Shown here in pieces: positions 1-11,895 of a DNA stretch of 64,000 nt. Under the pieces are notes generated by a model. That model was not told the DNA's origin. It saw only the letters and a list, made by a program, of their open reading frames with translations, and did no database searches. Position 1 is the first letter of the stretch. Every line of letters begins with the position of its first letter. Source of the stretch: Priestia megaterium (GTDB taxonomy: Bacteria; Bacillota; Bacilli; Bacillales; Bacillaceae_H); NCBI RefSeq assembly GCF_023824195.1, contig NZ_CP085442.1, positions 248,001-312,000 of the forward strand, written 5' to 3'. The position numbers and the translations under genes were made by a program.

Positions 1-1135
<1,135 letters not shown>

Positions 1136-1200
1136 AAACTTTTAAAAGCGTAAGCTTTACTCAGCAAACTGTTATCTAGTTTTGAGAGAGCAATCTCTTG

Positions 1201-1316
1201 TCTGGTGGCGATAGCGAAGAGGTCACACCCGTTCCCATACCGAACACGGAAGTTAAGCTCTTTAGCGCCAATGGTAGTTGGGACTTTGTCCCTGTGAGAG
1301 TAGGACGTTGCCAGGC
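1201..1316 (+). rRNA. 5S ribosomal RNA
   Basis: A 116-nt gene about 65 nt after the 23S end. It starts with TCTGGTGGCGATAGCG and contains the conserved GTCACACCCGTTCCCATACC core of Bacillus 5S rRNA; the first and last bases pair in helix I. No tRNA gene follows, so this rrn operon ends here. Confidence 0.97.
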
Positions 1317-1320
1317 CAAT

Positions 1321-1358
1321 AAAAAGACTAGTCATTCAATGACTAGTCTTTTTTGTTT
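1321..1358 (+). terminator. rrn operon terminator
   Basis: Perfect stem AAAGACTAGTCATT / AATGACTAGTCTTT with a very small loop and a T-rich tail, directly after the 5S gene. It closes the ribosomal RNA operon. Confidence 0.93.
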
Positions 1359-1378
1359 CTAAAAATTACAGCGTGAAT

Positions 1379-1407
1379 TTAACTTTTAAATTATGTTACA
1401 CTATAGT
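1379..1407 (+). promoter_or_regulatory. putative sigma-A promoter for the NETI-motif gene
   Basis: TTAACT (1379-1384), 17-nt spacer, TATAGT (1402-1407). It lies about 75 nt upstream of the start codon and after the rrn terminator, so the small gene would have its own promoter. Prediction by eye only. Confidence 0.45.
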
Positions 1408-1482
1408 GGATTCATTTAATTTTTTAGTATAAAAGTTCTTTTTGACGTTGTAAGAAACTTCTTTCAAACTGGAGGCTGCATT

Positions 1483-1683
1483 TTGGGTAAGAAATCAAAA
1501 AAAGTACTATACGAATTACAGGAAAATGAAACAATCGCAAGTTGTTTAGATCGGATGAAAAAAGATGGGTATATGCCCGTTCGACGAATGGAAAAGCCTA
1601 TCTTTGAAGAAAAAGAAATAAATGGTAAAAAAGAGTATATTCCGGTAAAGCAACAGATTGTTTTCGAGGGGAAAAGTCTCTAA
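1483..1683 (+). CDS. yebG: NETI-motif small protein (YebG-like)
   Basis: A 66-residue basic protein with the motif NETI at residues 15-18, which names a short Bacillus protein family of unknown function. B. subtilis carries the relative yebG just upstream of purE, the same place as here. The start is TTG, preceded by GGAGG (1471-1475), so the start is well supported despite the weak codon. No signal peptide or membrane segment is visible. The PurR boxes of the purine operon begin directly after its stop codon. Function is unknown; the protein may bind nucleic acid because of its charge, but that is only a guess. Confidence 0.75.
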   Translation: MGKKSKKVLYELQENETIASCLDRMKKDGYMPVRRMEKPIFEEKEINGKKEYIPVKQQIVFEGKSL

Positions 1684-1725
1684 ATACGAACATTTTAATG
1701 ATAAAAATAGTAAACATTCGATTTT
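1682..1725 (+). promoter_or_regulatory. paired PurR-binding PurBoxes
   Basis: Two inverted copies of the PurBox pattern (consensus AWWWCCGAACWWT in Bacillus): AAATACGAACATT at 1682-1694 on the plus strand, and AACATTCGATTTT at 1713-1725, which reads as AAAATCGAATGTT on the minus strand. They are 18 nt apart, close to the spacing known for B. subtilis PurR operators, and sit just upstream of the -35 box. PurR would repress here when PRPP is low. Confidence 0.75.
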
Positions 1726-1729
1726 CGGG

Positions 1730-1759
1730 TTGACTTTTTTCTGGTTTGGCTGTTATTAT
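1730..1759 (+). promoter_or_regulatory. sigma-A promoter of the pur operon
   Basis: TTGACT (1730-1735), 18-nt spacer, TATTAT (1754-1759) with a TG upstream of the -10 box. The start of transcription would fall about 20 nt before the riboswitch aptamer, as expected for this leader. Confidence 0.75.
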
Positions 1760-1785
1760 TAAGTTGTCAATTGAGATATCCGAAA

Positions 1786-1854
1786 CCTCATATAATAGTG
1801 GGAATATGGCCCACGAGTTTCTACCCGATGACCGTAAATCATTGGACTATGAGG
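1786..1854 (+). promoter_or_regulatory. guanine (purine) riboswitch aptamer
   Basis: Classic purine riboswitch: P1 CCTCATA / TATGAGG, the conserved ATATGG and GTTTCTACC segments, and the CCGTAAA loop. The specificity base in the J3/1 segment GGACTATG is C, which in this family pairs with guanine or hypoxanthine; adenine switches have U. Binding of guanine stabilises P1 and favours the downstream terminator, shutting off the pur operon. Confidence 0.96.
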
Positions 1855-1914
1855 AGAGTACAATTACTAAATAGGTAAACATGATTCCTTTTCAAAAGGA
1901 ATGTTGATACATGA

Positions 1915-1976
1915 AACCTAGGGTAGTTGTGGCTTTCCTTTAGTGAGCCATAACATACCCTAGGTTTTTTTATAAC
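1915..1976 (+). terminator. riboswitch-controlled terminator of the pur leader
   Basis: A long stem (AAACCTAGGGTA / TACCCTAGGTTT with an inner GTTGTGGCT / AGCCATAAC helix) ends in a run of T. A smaller hairpin ATTCCTT / AAGGAAT at about 1884-1902 lies between aptamer and terminator and probably belongs to the antiterminator arrangement. Confidence 0.88.
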
Positions 1977-1997
1977 GTGAAAAAGGAGCTTTTATTC

Positions 1998-2486
1998 ATG
2001 AATGTAAAAGTTGCTGTTGTAATGGGCAGTCAGTCAGACTGGAGCACTATGAAATATGCGTGTGACATTTTAGATGAATTAAATATTGAATATGAAAAGA
2101 AAGTTGTATCAGCACATCGAACGCCGGATTATATGTTTGAGTATGCTGAAACTGCTAAAGAACGAGGGATTAAAGTTATTATTGCTGGCGCTGGTGGCGC
2201 TGCTCACTTACCTGGTATGATTGCTGCAAAAACAATTTTACCTGTAATAGGTGTACCAGTTAAATCAAGTAACTTAAACGGTTTAGATTCACTTTTATCG
2301 ATTGTTCAAATGCCAGGCGGCGTACCGGTAGCTACAGTAGCTATTGGAAAAGCTGGTTCTACGAACGCTGGGTTGCTAGCAGCACAAATCTTAGCAACAC
2401 AGGATCCAACGTTAAGTGATCAACTTGAAAATCGTAGAGAGTCTATTAAATCATCTGTGTTAGAAAGTAGTGATCAACTTGTCTAA
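1998..2486 (+). CDS. purE: N5-carboxyaminoimidazole ribonucleotide mutase PurE
   Basis: 162 residues, class I PurE: rearranges N5-CAIR to CAIR in de novo purine synthesis, acting on the product of the next gene, PurK. The nucleotide-binding start MGSQSDW (about residues 9-15), SAHRTP and the [10 protein letters not shown] segment are all present. A longer reading frame starts with GTG at 1977, but that codon precedes the AAAGGAG site (about 1981-1987); ATG at 1998 is the natural start. First gene of the purine operon, controlled by PurR and the guanine riboswitch. Its 3' end overlaps purK by 17 nt, which suggests coupled translation. Confidence 0.97.
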   Translation: MNVKVAVVMGSQSDWSTMKYACDILDELNIEYEKKVVSAHRTPDYMFEYAETAKERGIKVIIAGAGGAAHLPGMIAAKTILPVIGVPVKSSNLNGLDSLLSIVQMPGGVPVATVAIGKAGSTNAGLLAAQILATQDPTLSDQLENRRESIKSSVLESSDQLV

Positions 2487-3624
2487 TTTACTTATACCTC
2501 CTGGTAAAACAATTGGAATCGTAGGCGGTGGACAGCTTGGGAGAATGATTGCACTATCTGCTAAAGAAATGGGTTATTACATTGCAGTGCTTGAACCAAC
2601 AGAAGATTCTCCTTGCGGTCAAGTAGCAGATATTAAAGTCATTGGCAACTATGATGATAGAAAAGCGGTTGAAAAGCTTGCTGAAGTGTCAGATGTCATC
2701 ACCTATGAATTTGAAAACGTTGATGTTGAGATGATGAAATGGCTAGAAACAAAATGCTACGTGCCACAGGGCAGTCATTTACTAGCCGTTACACAAAATC
2801 GCCGTTTAGAAAAAGAAATGATTACAAAGCTTAATCTAGACGTTCCTGACTACGCAATCGTTACGACTGAAGAAGAACTTTTAAAAGCTGTCGAAACAAT
2901 TGGTTATCCTTGTGTTGTAAAAACTTGCCGAGGCGGATATGACGGTAAAGGGCAAGTTCTAGTGAAAAATGAAAATAATATTCGTGAAGCAGCTGAGCTA
3001 TTAGCGCAATCGGAATGTATTGTAGAACAGTGGATGAATTTAGATAAAGAAGTATCAGTTATTGTGCACCGCAATGCAAAAGGCGAAACGGTATGTTTAC
3101 CAGTAGCTGAGAACATTCATAAGCATCATATTTTACACCAAACAATTGTTCCAGCACGTATTACAGCAGATCAAGAAGCGAAAGCTCTTCAATATGCACA
3201 AGAAATAGCAAAAGGATTAGATTTAGTTGGTACATTAGCAGTTGAGATGTTCCTAACTAAAGAAGGTCAGCTTTATATAAATGAAATGGCACCTAGACCT
3301 CATAATTCAGGTCATTATTCAATCAATGCTTGTGATCTTTCTCAATTTCAGCAGCATGTAAGAGCCATTTGTAACTGGACCCTAGCACAGCCAACTTTAT
3401 TAAAACCTGCTGTTATGGTTAACCTATTAGGGGAACATATTGAGAACACAATGGCAAAAATCGAATGTTTAGATGATATGCACTTGCATTTGTACGGAAA
3501 AAAAGTTGCAAAAGAGAAGAGAAAAATGGGACATATCACGGTATTAGCTGATAAGATAGATGAGGCGATAGAAAAAGCCGAATCTCTAGGAATTTGGGAA
3601 AGAACGGAGGAAGTAACAACATGA
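2470..3624 (+). CDS. purK: N5-carboxyaminoimidazole ribonucleotide synthetase PurK
   Basis: ATP-grasp enzyme of 384 residues that makes N5-CAIR from AIR, ATP and bicarbonate. The N-terminal pre-ATP-grasp fold has GGGQLG at 19-24; the ATP-grasp core has [11 protein letters not shown] and the late metal-binding [12 protein letters not shown] segment. The start is GTG at 2470 inside the end of purE, without a strong ribosome binding site, so translation is probably coupled; TTG at 2479 is an alternative. The stop codon overlaps the purB start (ATGA, 3621-3624). Confidence 0.96.
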   Translation: MINLSNLLIPPGKTIGIVGGGQLGRMIALSAKEMGYYIAVLEPTEDSPCGQVADIKVIGNYDDRKAVEKLAEVSDVITYEFENVDVEMMKWLETKCYVPQGSHLLAVTQNRRLEKEMITKLNLDVPDYAIVTTEEELLKAVETIGYPCVVKTCRGGYDGKGQVLVKNENNIREAAELLAQSECIVEQWMNLDKEVSVIVHRNAKGETVCLPVAENIHKHHILHQTIVPARITADQEAKALQYAQEIAKGLDLVGTLAVEMFLTKEGQLYINEMAPRPHNSGHYSINACDLSQFQQHVRAICNWTLAQPTLLKPAVMVNLLGEHIENTMAKIECLDDMHLHLYGKKVAKEKRKMGHITVLADKIDEAIEKAESLGIWERTEEVTT

Positions 3625-4913
3625 TTGAACGTTATACAAGACCAGAAATGGCAGCTATTTGGACAGAAGAAAATAAATTTAAAGCTTGGTTAGAAGTTGA
3701 AATTCTAGCTTGCGAAGCATGGTCAGAATTAGGACACATTCCGAAAGAAGATGTGAAGTTAATTCGTCAAAATGCATCTTTTGATATTAACCGCATCAAT
3801 GAAATTGAACTAGAAACGCGTCATGACGTAGTAGCTTTCACTCGTGCAGTATCTGAAACGCTTGGTGAAGAGCGCAAGTGGGTACACTACGGTTTGACTT
3901 CAACTGACGTAGTTGATACAGCTCTATCTTATTTATTAAAGCAAGCTAATGAAATCTTGCTAAGTGACGTAGAGCGCTTTGTAGAAGTACTAAAGGAAAA
4001 AGCTCAAGAACATAAGTATACGGTTATGATGGGACGTACGCACGGTGTACACGCTGAGCCAACGACATTTGGTTTGAAAATGGGATTATGGTACGAAGAA
4101 ATGAAGCGTAACCTAGAGCGTTTAAAACGTGCTGCAGCTGAAGTGGAATTCGGTAAAATGTCAGGAGCAGTTGGAACGTTCGCTAACATCGATCCTTTCG
4201 TTGAAAAATACGTATGTGAGAAGTTAGGAATTTCACCAGCACCAATCTCTACGCAAACATTACAGCGTGACCGTCATGCACACTATATGTCAGTACTAGC
4301 GTTAATTGCGACATCTATTGAGAAATTTGCAGTAGAAGTTCGCGGTCTTCAAAAGAGTGAAACACGTGAGGTTGAAGAGTACTTTGCAAAAGGTCAAAAA
4401 GGATCATCTGCAATGCCTCATAAACGTAATCCAATCGGTTCTGAGAACGTAACGGGACTTGCTCGCTTAATTCGCGGCTACATGGTTACAGCTTATGATA
4501 ATGTACCGCTTTGGCATGAACGTGACATCTCTCATTCATCAGCAGAGCGTGTCATCTTACCTGATGCAACGATTGCTTTAAATTACATGTTAAATCGTTT
4601 TGCAAACATTGTTAAAAACTTAACAGTATTCCCTGACAACATGAAGCGCAACATGGATCGTACACTAGGATTAATTTACTCACAGCGTGTACTGTTAACA
4701 CTAATCAATAAAGGCATGGTACGCGAAGAAGCATACGACTTAGTACAGCCAAAAGCAATGGAAGCATGGGAAACGCAAGTTCCTTTCCGTTCTTTAATTG
4801 AAGGCGAAGAGCGCATTACTCGCCACTTATCACCAGAAGAGATTGAAGATTGCTTCGATCATAAGCACCATTTAAAAAATGTAGATATGATTTTTGAACG
4901 TTTAGGTCTTTAA
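3621..4913 (+). CDS. purB: adenylosuccinate lyase PurB
   Basis: 430 residues, fumarase/aspartase superfamily. It acts twice in purine synthesis: SAICAR to AICAR plus fumarate, and adenylosuccinate to AMP plus fumarate. Visible motifs are TRHD with His68, [10 protein letters not shown] with the catalytic His141, and the superfamily signature [11 protein letters not shown] at 261-271 with the catalytic serine loop. ATG at 3621 follows GGAGG (3606-3610); the longer frame starting at 3594 is rejected. It overlaps purK by 4 nt. A hairpin separates it from purC. Confidence 0.97.
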   Translation: MIERYTRPEMAAIWTEENKFKAWLEVEILACEAWSELGHIPKEDVKLIRQNASFDINRINEIELETRHDVVAFTRAVSETLGEERKWVHYGLTSTDVVDTALSYLLKQANEILLSDVERFVEVLKEKAQEHKYTVMMGRTHGVHAEPTTFGLKMGLWYEEMKRNLERLKRAAAEVEFGKMSGAVGTFANIDPFVEKYVCEKLGISPAPISTQTLQRDRHAHYMSVLALIATSIEKFAVEVRGLQKSETREVEEYFAKGQKGSSAMPHKRNPIGSENVTGLARLIRGYMVTAYDNVPLWHERDISHSSAERVILPDATIALNYMLNRFANIVKNLTVFPDNMKRNMDRTLGLIYSQRVLLTLINKGMVREEAYDLVQPKAMEAWETQVPFRSLIEGEERITRHLSPEEIEDCFDHKHHLKNVDMIFERLGL

Positions 4914-4916
4914 TAA

Positions 4917-4943
4917 AAAAGGCAAGGCACGTCCTTGCCTTTA
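4917..4943 (+). terminator. intra-operon stem-loop between purB and purC
   Basis: Perfect 10-bp stem AAAGGCAAGG / CCTTGCCTTT with a 5-nt loop directly after the purB stop, but only a short T tail. It may cause partial termination or stabilise the upstream messenger, because the genes downstream clearly continue the operon. Confidence 0.55.
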
Positions 4944-4987
4944 TCTAAGAACGTGTATCTGAATATTCTGTATGTAGAGGTGACAGC

Positions 4988-5695
4988 ATGGAAAAGCAAG
5001 AGTTACTTTATGAAGGAAAAGCGAAAAAAATTTACGCTACTGATGAGCAAGATGTATTGTGGGTTGCTTATAAAAATGAAGCTACAGCATTCAACGGTCA
5101 GAAAAAAGCAGAGATTAGCGGAAAAGCACAGTTGAACAATCAAATTAGTAGTTTACTATTTTCAATGTTACATGAGCAAGGGATTACAACTCACTTTGTG
5201 AAGCAGCTTTCAGATCATGAACAAGCGGTTAAGAAAGTAGAAATTGTCCCGCTTGAAGTTGTTGTACGAAATGCTACAGCAGGAAGCCTTGCGAAGCGAA
5301 TTGGCGTAGAAGAAGGTATTCGTTTTGAACAGCCAATCGTTGAACTTTACTACAAAGATGATGCGCTTGGTGATCCATTAATTCTTGCAGAACATGCGAT
5401 TTTCCTTAAGGCTGCAACTCAAGAAGAGATTGATAGTTTAAAGGCACAAGCACTTCAAATCAACGAAGTATTATCGAAATTTTTCAAAGATAAAGACATT
5501 TTCTTAGTGGATTTTAAATTAGAATTCGGCCGTACTTCTCAAGGCGACATTATTTTAGCGGATGAAATTTCACCTGACACTTGCCGCTTCTGGGATGTTC
5601 ATACGAACGAAAAATTAGATAAAGATGTATTCCGCAGAGATTTAGGCGGTTTAACAGAAGCATACGAAAAAATCTTACAGCGAATCGGAGGATAA
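4988..5695 (+). CDS. purC: SAICAR synthetase PurC
   Basis: 235 residues. Joins CAIR and aspartate with ATP to give SAICAR. The family start EGKAKKIY is at residues 9-16, followed by the KDDALGDP substrate loop and LVDFKLEFG, with DEISPDTCR near the end of the active site. ATG at 4988 has a good ribosome binding site (GAGGTGA, about 4977-4983). An overlapping out-of-frame reading frame of 66 codons beginning at 4935 is a shadow. Eight bases separate it from purS. Confidence 0.97.
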   Translation: MEKQELLYEGKAKKIYATDEQDVLWVAYKNEATAFNGQKKAEISGKAQLNNQISSLLFSMLHEQGITTHFVKQLSDHEQAVKKVEIVPLEVVVRNATAGSLAKRIGVEEGIRFEQPIVELYYKDDALGDPLILAEHAIFLKAATQEEIDSLKAQALQINEVLSKFFKDKDIFLVDFKLEFGRTSQGDIILADEISPDTCRFWDVHTNEKLDKDVFRRDLGGLTEAYEKILQRIGG

Positions 5696-5702
5696 CCCAA
5701 CC

Positions 5703-5954
5703 ATGTATAAAGTAAAAGTATTTGTCACATTAAGAGAAAGTGTATTAGACCCTCAAGGAGTAGCCGTTAAAAATTCATTGCACCGTATGTCTTATGAAGA
5801 AGTAGAAGAAGTACGCATCGGTAAATTTTTAGAGCTAACAATCGACAGCACAGATTCATTAGATGAACGCGTAAAAGAAATGTGTGAAAAGCTTTTAGTT
5901 AATACAGTAATTGAAGATTACCGTTACGAGGTTGAGGAGGTTGTCGTACAGTGA
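5703..5954 (+). CDS. purS: FGAM synthase subunit PurS
   Basis: 83 residues, the usual PurS length. This small dimeric protein bridges PurQ and PurL in the three-part formylglycinamidine ribonucleotide synthase of Gram-positive bacteria and archaea, helping pass ammonia from PurQ to PurL. The sequence starts with the typical [19 protein letters not shown] and shows the expected KFLELTID strand. It overlaps purQ by 4 nt (GTGA). Confidence 0.96.
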   Translation: MYKVKVFVTLRESVLDPQGVAVKNSLHRMSYEEVEEVRIGKFLELTIDSTDSLDERVKEMCEKLLVNTVIEDYRYEVEEVVVQ

Positions 5955-6637
5955 AATTTGCTGTAATTGTTTTTCCAGGATCAAACTGTGACGTCGATAT
6001 GTATCATGCCATCAAAGATGAGCTTGGTGAAGAAGTAGATTACGTTTGGCACGATACAGAATCATTAGATCAATATGATGGTATCTTGCTTCCAGGTGGT
6101 TTCTCATATGGAGATTACCTTCGTTCAGGTGCTATCGCTCGTTTCTCAAATGTAATGGACGCTGTAAAAAAAGCAGCAAGCCAAGGAAAGCCAGTACTAG
6201 GTGTATGTAATGGATTCCAAATTTTATTAGAAGCAGGATTACTGCCAGGTGCTATGCGCCGTAATGAAAACTTAAAATTCATCTGTAAAACAGTGAATTT
6301 GAAAGTAGCTAATAACGAAACAATGTTTACAAATGCTTATGGCAAAGATGAAGTAATTGCTATTCCAGTGGCACACGGTGAAGGCAACTACTATTGTGAT
6401 GAACACACGTTACAAAAATTGATTGAAAACAACCAGATTCTTTTCCAATACGCAGGTGATAATCCAAACGGAAGTCTTCAAGATATTGCAGGGATTACGA
6501 ACGAAACAGGCAACGTATTAGGAATGATGCCTCACCCAGAAAGAGCGGTAAGCGATCTTTTAGGAAGCGCGGACGGACTTAAATTATTTCAATCAATCGT
6601 AAAGCAGTGGAGGGAACAAAATGTCGTTACTTCTTGA
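5951..6637 (+). CDS. purQ: FGAM synthase, glutaminase subunit PurQ
   Basis: 228 residues, class I glutamine amidotransferase. It releases ammonia from glutamine for FGAR amidation by PurL. The nucleophile is Cys86 in GVCNGFQ; His195 and Glu197 in PHPERA complete the triad. The start is GTG, overlapping the purS stop. The 3' end overlaps purL by 17 nt. The order S-Q-L matches the stoichiometric complex. Confidence 0.97.
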   Translation: MKFAVIVFPGSNCDVDMYHAIKDELGEEVDYVWHDTESLDQYDGILLPGGFSYGDYLRSGAIARFSNVMDAVKKAASQGKPVLGVCNGFQILLEAGLLPGAMRRNENLKFICKTVNLKVANNETMFTNAYGKDEVIAIPVAHGEGNYYCDEHTLQKLIENNQILFQYAGDNPNGSLQDIAGITNETGNVLGMMPHPERAVSDLLGSADGLKLFQSIVKQWREQNVVTS

Positions 6638-8852
6638 ACCAAATGTAGAGCAAATTAAAGAACAAAAGTTATATCGAGACATGGGATTAACAGACGAAGA
6701 GTTTGCGAATGTAGAGCAACTGCTTGGTCGTACTCCTAATTATACAGAAACAGGCTTATTCTCTGTTATGTGGTCAGAGCACTGCAGTTATAAAAACTCT
6801 AAGCCTGTACTGAAAAAATTCCCTATCACGGGTGAAAAAGTATTACAAGGTCCTGGTGAAGGAGCTGGTATCGTTGATATTGGTGACAACCAAGCCGTTG
6901 TATTTAAAATCGAAAGTCATAACCATCCATCAGCAATTGAACCTTATCAAGGAGCAGCAACTGGTGTAGGTGGTATCATTCGTGACGTCTTTTCAATGGG
7001 AGCAAGACCGATTGCACTTTTAAACTCTTTGCGTTTTGGTGAATTAACTTCTCCAAAGGTTCGTCATTTGTTTGAGGAAGTAGTAGCGGGAATCGCAGGT
7101 TACGGTAACTGTGTAGGAATCCCAACAGTAGGCGGAGAAATTCAGTTTGAAGCTTCATATGAAGGAAATCCGCTTGTTAACGCTATGTGTGTGGGTTTAA
7201 TTAATCACGAAGACATTCAAAAAGGTCAAGCTAAAGGCGTTGGCAACACGGTTATGTATGTAGGGGCAAAAACGGGCCGCGACGGTATCCACGGGGCAAC
7301 ATTTGCTTCTGAAGAACTATCTGATCAGTCAGATGAAAAGCGTCCTGCTGTACAAGTAGGAGATCCATTTATGGAAAAACTTCTTCTTGAAGCTTGCTTA
7401 GAACTTATCAAGTGTGACGCTTTAGTCGGTATTCAAGATATGGGCGCTGCGGGCTTAACAAGTTCTTCAGCAGAGATGGCAAGTAAAGCAGGTTCTGGTA
7501 TTGAAATGAACCTTGATCTTGTACCTCAGCGTGAAACAGGTATGACACCATATGAAATGATGCTTTCAGAATCTCAAGAGCGCATGCTCATCGTTGTTGA
7601 AAAAGGCCGTGAAAATGAAATCGTAGAAATCGTAGAAAAATACGGATTAGAAGCTGTTTCAGTTGGTCACGTAACCGACGATAAGCGCCTTCGTTTAACT
7701 CATAACGGAGAAGTAGTAGCAGATGTTCCTGTAGATGCATTAGCAGAAGATGCACCGGTATACCACAAGCCATCTCAAGAACCAGCATACTATCGTGAGT
7801 TCCAAGAGCAATCAGCATATGCTCCTACTGTTGAAAATCACAGTGATATGTTAGTAACACTTTTAAAACAGCCTACTATTGCAAACAAAGAGTGGGTTTA
7901 CAACCAATATGACTATCAAGTACGTACAAACACAGTTGTATCTCCTGGATCTGACGCGGCGGTTGTTCGTGTACGTGATACAAATAAAGCATTAGCGATG
8001 ACAACAGACTGTAACTCTCGCTATTTATACCTAGACCCAGAAGTAGGCGGCCGTATTGCAGTAGCAGAAGCTGCTCGTAACCTTGTATGTTCAGGTGCAC
8101 AGCCTCTTGCAATTACAGACTGCTTAAACTTCGGTAACCCTGAAAAACCAGAAATCTTCTGGCAAATTGAAAAAGCAACAGACGGTATGAGCGACGCTTG
8201 CCGTGAGCTATCGACTCCGGTTATCGGCGGTAACGTATCTCTTTACAATGAAACAAAAGGTGAAGCAATTTACCCAACTCCTGTTATCGGAATGGTTGGT
8301 TTGATCGACGATATCAACCATATTACAACTCAATATGCGAAGCAAAAAGATGACTTAATCTATATTATTGGTAAAGCAGAAGCAGAATTCGCAGGTACTG
8401 AACTTCAAAAAGTACTAGAAAACGGTACAGTATTTGGCCATTCACCTAAATTAGATTTAGCAGTTGAAAAAACACGTCAAGATCAGCTTCTTCAAGCAAT
8501 TCGTGAAGGTGCAGTTCAATCTGCTCACGATATTGCAGAAGGAGGATTCGCAGTAGCCTTAGCTGAAAAAGTGATGAACGGCAGCGGATTAGGTGTGGAC
8601 GTAACGGTAGATGGCGAAGCAACAGCAGAGCTATTCAGTGAAACACAATCACGCTTTATCGTAACGGTTTCTCCAGAGAATAAAGAAAAATTCGAAATGC
8701 TTGTACAAGATGCAACATTAGTAGGACGCGTAACAGAAGACGCAACATTAACTGTTAAACATCAAGAAAATGTTCTTGTTCAATTATCAGTTGAAGAATT
8801 AACTACTGCTTGGAAAGGAGCGCTTCCATGCTTGCTGAAATCAAAGGCTTAA
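6621..8852 (+). CDS. purL: FGAM synthase, large subunit PurL
   Basis: 743 residues, small-type PurL that needs PurS and PurQ (the single-chain enterobacterial form is about 1,300). It converts FGAR to FGAM with ATP and the ammonia from PurQ. SEHCSYK at 52-58 is the conserved N-terminal signature; two AIRS-like halves follow, with [12 protein letters not shown] and the second-half GGNVSLYNE nucleotide site. ATG at 6621 follows AGTGGAGGG. It overlaps purF by 25 nt. Confidence 0.97.
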   Translation: MSLLLEPNVEQIKEQKLYRDMGLTDEEFANVEQLLGRTPNYTETGLFSVMWSEHCSYKNSKPVLKKFPITGEKVLQGPGEGAGIVDIGDNQAVVFKIESHNHPSAIEPYQGAATGVGGIIRDVFSMGARPIALLNSLRFGELTSPKVRHLFEEVVAGIAGYGNCVGIPTVGGEIQFEASYEGNPLVNAMCVGLINHEDIQKGQAKGVGNTVMYVGAKTGRDGIHGATFASEELSDQSDEKRPAVQVGDPFMEKLLLEACLELIKCDALVGIQDMGAAGLTSSSAEMASKAGSGIEMNLDLVPQRETGMTPYEMMLSESQERMLIVVEKGRENEIVEIVEKYGLEAVSVGHVTDDKRLRLTHNGEVVADVPVDALAEDAPVYHKPSQEPAYYREFQEQSAYAPTVENHSDMLVTLLKQPTIANKEWVYNQYDYQVRTNTVVSPGSDAAVVRVRDTNKALAMTTDCNSRYLYLDPEVGGRIAVAEAARNLVCSGAQPLAITDCLNFGNPEKPEIFWQIEKATDGMSDACRELSTPVIGGNVSLYNETKGEAIYPTPVIGMVGLIDDINHITTQYAKQKDDLIYIIGKAEAEFAGTELQKVLENGTVFGHSPKLDLAVEKTRQDQLLQAIREGAVQSAHDIAEGGFAVALAEKVMNGSGLGVDVTVDGEATAELFSETQSRFIVTVSPENKEKFEMLVQDATLVGRVTEDATLTVKHQENVLVQLSVEELTTAWKGALPCLLKSKA

Positions 8853-10243
8853 ACGAAGAATGTGGCGTATTCGGTGTATGGGGACATGAAAATGCAAGCC
8901 AGATTGCTTATTACGGTTTGCATAGCTTGCAACACCGCGGACAAGAAGGCGCTGGAATTGCTGTAACAGACGGTGAAAAAGTGACAGTAATGAAAGGCGT
9001 TGGTCTTGTTAACGAAGTATTTGGCCACGGAGAGTTAGAGCAATTAAACGGTAAAGCAGCAATTGGACACGTTCGTTATGCAACAGCTGGAGGCGGAGGG
9101 TTTGAAAATGTTCAACCCCTTCACTTCCGCTCTCATAGCGGAAGCATTGCGTTAGCTCATAATGGAAACTTGGTTAATGCAAATGCATTAAAGCATCAGC
9201 TAGAAAACCAAGGGAGTATTTTTCAATCAACATCTGATACAGAAGTACTGGCTCATTTAATTAAACGAAGCGGCTATGAAGATATGAAAGATAAAGTGAA
9301 AAATGCTTTATCAATGGTTAAAGGCGCATACGCATTCGTTATTTTAACAGAAGATACGATGATGGTTGCACTTGACCCTCACGGACTGCGTCCGTTATCA
9401 ATTGGACGATTAGGTGATGCTTATGTAGTAGCTTCCGAAACGTGTGCGTTTGATATTGTTGGAGCAGTTCATGAGCGTGATGTAGAGCCTGGTGAATTAC
9501 TCATTATTAACGATGAAGGTATTCAATCAGAACGTTTCACATTAAACGTAAACCGTGCCATTTGCAGTATGGAATATATTTATTTCTCAAGACCAGATAG
9601 TAATATTGATGGAATCAATGTTCACTCTGCTCGTAAAAACCTTGGGAAACAACTTGCAGTTGAGTCACCGATTGAAGCAGACGTTGTAACAGGCGTTCCG
9701 GATTCAAGTATTTCAGCAGCGATTGGTTTTGCAGAACAGTCAGGGATTCCATACGAATTAGGTTTAATTAAGAATCGATACGTAGGCCGTACATTCATTC
9801 AGCCTTCACAAGAATTGCGTGAACAAGGTGTAAAAATGAAGCTGTCTCCCGTACGTAAAATTGTAGAGGGTAAACGTGTTGTCATGGTAGATGATTCTAT
9901 TGTTCGCGGCACAACAAGCCGTCGCATTGTTCGTATGCTTCGAGAAGCAGGAGCAACTGAAGTACATGTACGCATCAGTTCACCACCTATTAAAAATCCA
10001 TGTTTTTATGGAATTGACACGTCGTCGTCCTCTGAGCTAATTGCTGCTACGCGCTCTGTTGAAGAAATTCGTGAATTGATTGAAGCTGATTCACTTGTTT
10101 TCTTAAGCAACGAAGGGTTAGTAGATGCAATCGGCAGACAGTATGAAGGCAACGGCGGACAGTGTATGGCATGTTTCACTGGAAAGTATCCAACTGAAAT
10201 TTATCCAGATACTGTACACCCTCATGAAAAGGTAACTTGTTAG
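8828..10243 (+). CDS. purF: amidophosphoribosyltransferase PurF
   Basis: 471 residues; the committed step, PRPP plus glutamine to phosphoribosylamine. The protein begins with the 11-residue propeptide [11 protein letters not shown], after which Cys12 becomes the N-terminal nucleophile, exactly as in B. subtilis. The PRPP loop is [14 protein letters not shown]. Several cysteines fit the oxygen-sensitive 4Fe-4S cluster of the Bacillus enzyme (including the C-terminal QCMAC). The ATG at 8828 is chosen over an upstream TTG because AAAGGAG (8815-8821) lies between them. Confidence 0.97.
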   Translation: MLAEIKGLNEECGVFGVWGHENASQIAYYGLHSLQHRGQEGAGIAVTDGEKVTVMKGVGLVNEVFGHGELEQLNGKAAIGHVRYATAGGGGFENVQPLHFRSHSGSIALAHNGNLVNANALKHQLENQGSIFQSTSDTEVLAHLIKRSGYEDMKDKVKNALSMVKGAYAFVILTEDTMMVALDPHGLRPLSIGRLGDAYVVASETCAFDIVGAVHERDVEPGELLIINDEGIQSERFTLNVNRAICSMEYIYFSRPDSNIDGINVHSARKNLGKQLAVESPIEADVVTGVPDSSISAAIGFAEQSGIPYELGLIKNRYVGRTFIQPSQELREQGVKMKLSPVRKIVEGKRVVMVDDSIVRGTTSRRIVRMLREAGATEVHVRISSPPIKNPCFYGIDTSSSSELIAATRSVEEIRELIEADSLVFLSNEGLVDAIGRQYEGNGGQCMACFTGKYPTEIYPDTVHPHEKVTC

Positions 10244-10269
10244 TTTTAACGTAAAAAAGGAGTGACAAC

Positions 10270-11307
10270 ATGTCATATTCATATAAACAAGCTGGAGTTG
10301 ACTTAGAAGCAGGATATGAAGCTGTTTCACGTATTAAAAAGCACGTAGAACGCACTGCTCGTGCAGGTATTATGGGAACAGTCGGCGGCTTTGGCGGAAT
10401 GTTCGATTTATCTACATTGAATTTAAAAGAGCCTGTTCTTGTTTCTGGTACAGATGGAGTAGGAACAAAATTGAAACTTGCTTTTCAAATGGATAAGCAT
10501 GACACAATCGGTGTGGATGCAGTGGCCATGTGTGTAAACGACGTTTTAGCACAAGGAGCAGAGCCTCTTTACTTCTTAGATTATATTGCTTGCGGGAAAG
10601 CAGTTCCTGAAAAAATTGAATCGATTGTAAAAGGAATTGCAGACGGCTGTGAACAATCCAACTGTGCGTTAATTGGCGGAGAAACAGCTGAAATGCCAGG
10701 TTTATACGAAGAAGATGAATATGATCTTGCAGGGTTTACAGTAGGAGCAGTAGAAAAGTCAGAAATTATTACTGGAGATGAGATTAAAGCTGGACAGCTG
10801 TTGATCGGTATTTCATCTAGCGGTATTCACAGCAACGGCTACTCTCTTGTACGTAAAATCGTTGATGATCAAGGATTAAATCTTCACGAAACTTACGCTG
10901 GTTTTAATGAAAAGCTCGGAGTTGAGTTATTAACGCCAACAAAAATATACGTGAAGCCGGTCCTAAAAGCATTACATGCAGCTAAGATTGCAGGTATGGC
11001 TCATATTACTGGAGGCGGATTTGTTGAAAATATCCCTCGTATGCTTCCTGAAGGTTTAGGTGTAGAAATCGATTACGGTTCTTGGCCAATTCCATACGTG
11101 TTTGATTTCCTTGAAGAGCAAGGCAAGCTGGACCGTAAAGAAATGTTTGAAGTATTCAACATGGGAATCGGATTTGTTTTAGCTGTTGAACCTGAAGATA
11201 TGAATAAAGTCATTGAAGCAATTGAAAACGAAGGCGAAAAAGCATTTGTTATCGGACGTGTAAAAGAAGGAACAGGTGTTGAATTTGCTGGAGGGACGTT
11301 TGCATGA
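10270..11307 (+). CDS. purM: AIR synthetase PurM
   Basis: 345 residues. Closes the imidazole ring: FGAM plus ATP to AIR. TDGVGTK at 61-67 and GGETAEMPG at 136-144 are the signature ATP- and substrate-binding loops of the AIRS family. Preceded by AAAAAAGGAGTGA and ATG. The stop overlaps purN (ATGA, 11304-11307), so both are probably translated together. Confidence 0.97.
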   Translation: MSYSYKQAGVDLEAGYEAVSRIKKHVERTARAGIMGTVGGFGGMFDLSTLNLKEPVLVSGTDGVGTKLKLAFQMDKHDTIGVDAVAMCVNDVLAQGAEPLYFLDYIACGKAVPEKIESIVKGIADGCEQSNCALIGGETAEMPGLYEEDEYDLAGFTVGAVEKSEIITGDEIKAGQLLIGISSSGIHSNGYSLVRKIVDDQGLNLHETYAGFNEKLGVELLTPTKIYVKPVLKALHAAKIAGMAHITGGGFVENIPRMLPEGLGVEIDYGSWPIPYVFDFLEEQGKLDRKEMFEVFNMGIGFVLAVEPEDMNKVIEAIENEGEKAFVIGRVKEGTGVEFAGGTFA

Positions 11308-11882
11308 TAAATATTGCAGTGTTTGCTTCTGGAAACGGCAGTAACTTTCAATCCATCTACGAAGCAACTCAGTCAGGTCGATTAAAAGCAAATATTGCGC
11401 TTGTTGTTTGTAATAAACCGGATGCATACGTAATTGAACGAGCAAAAGCATGTGGAATACCATGCTTTGTTTGTTCGCCTAAAAACTATGAAAATAAAGA
11501 AGCGTATGAAGCAGCAATTCTTGCAGAGCTTACATCAGCTAAAGTAGAATTTCTTGTTTTAGCAGGATATATGCGATTAGTTGGTTCGACGTTGCTTAAG
11601 CCATACAAAAATCGTATTGTTAATATTCATCCGTCGCTTTTACCTGCATTTCCTGGGATTGATGCTATTGGTCAAGCTTTTGATGCAGGAGTAAAAGTGA
11701 TTGGAATTACCGTGCATTTTGTAGATGAAGGAATGGATACAGGACCAATTATTGATCAGCAGGCTATTCGCATCGAAAAAGGCGATACAAGAGAAACAGT
11801 TGAGGCCCGTATTCATGAAATTGAACATCAATTTTATCCCGCGGTACTGAATGAATTATTTGAACAAGCCGCAGTTAAATAA
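11304..11882 (+). CDS. purN: GAR transformylase PurN (folate-dependent)
   Basis: 192 residues. Transfers the formyl group of 10-formyltetrahydrofolate to GAR. The catalytic set Asn107, His109 and Asp145 is visible in [12 protein letters not shown] and DEGMDTG. The N-terminal ASGNGSNFQ phosphate loop is intact. Last gene of the tightly packed part of the operon; a 103-nt gap with a promoter-like sequence follows. Confidence 0.97.
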   Translation: MINIAVFASGNGSNFQSIYEATQSGRLKANIALVVCNKPDAYVIERAKACGIPCFVCSPKNYENKEAYEAAILAELTSAKVEFLVLAGYMRLVGSTLLKPYKNRIVNIHPSLLPAFPGIDAIGQAFDAGVKVIGITVHFVDEGMDTGPIIDQQAIRIEKGDTRETVEARIHEIEHQFYPAVLNELFEQAAVK

Positions 11883-11895
11883 ATAGGATGTAACC

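Noticed and set aside
1786..1854. Adenine-type riboswitch
   Set aside because: The deciding base in the J3/1 segment is C, not U, so guanine or hypoxanthine is the ligand.
1977..1997. GTG start for purE at 1977
   Set aside because: The codon lies before the ribosome binding site; ATG at 1998 fits the family start.
4935..5135. 66-codon frame overlapping purC
   Set aside because: Out of frame with purC, no ribosome binding site, not protein-like.
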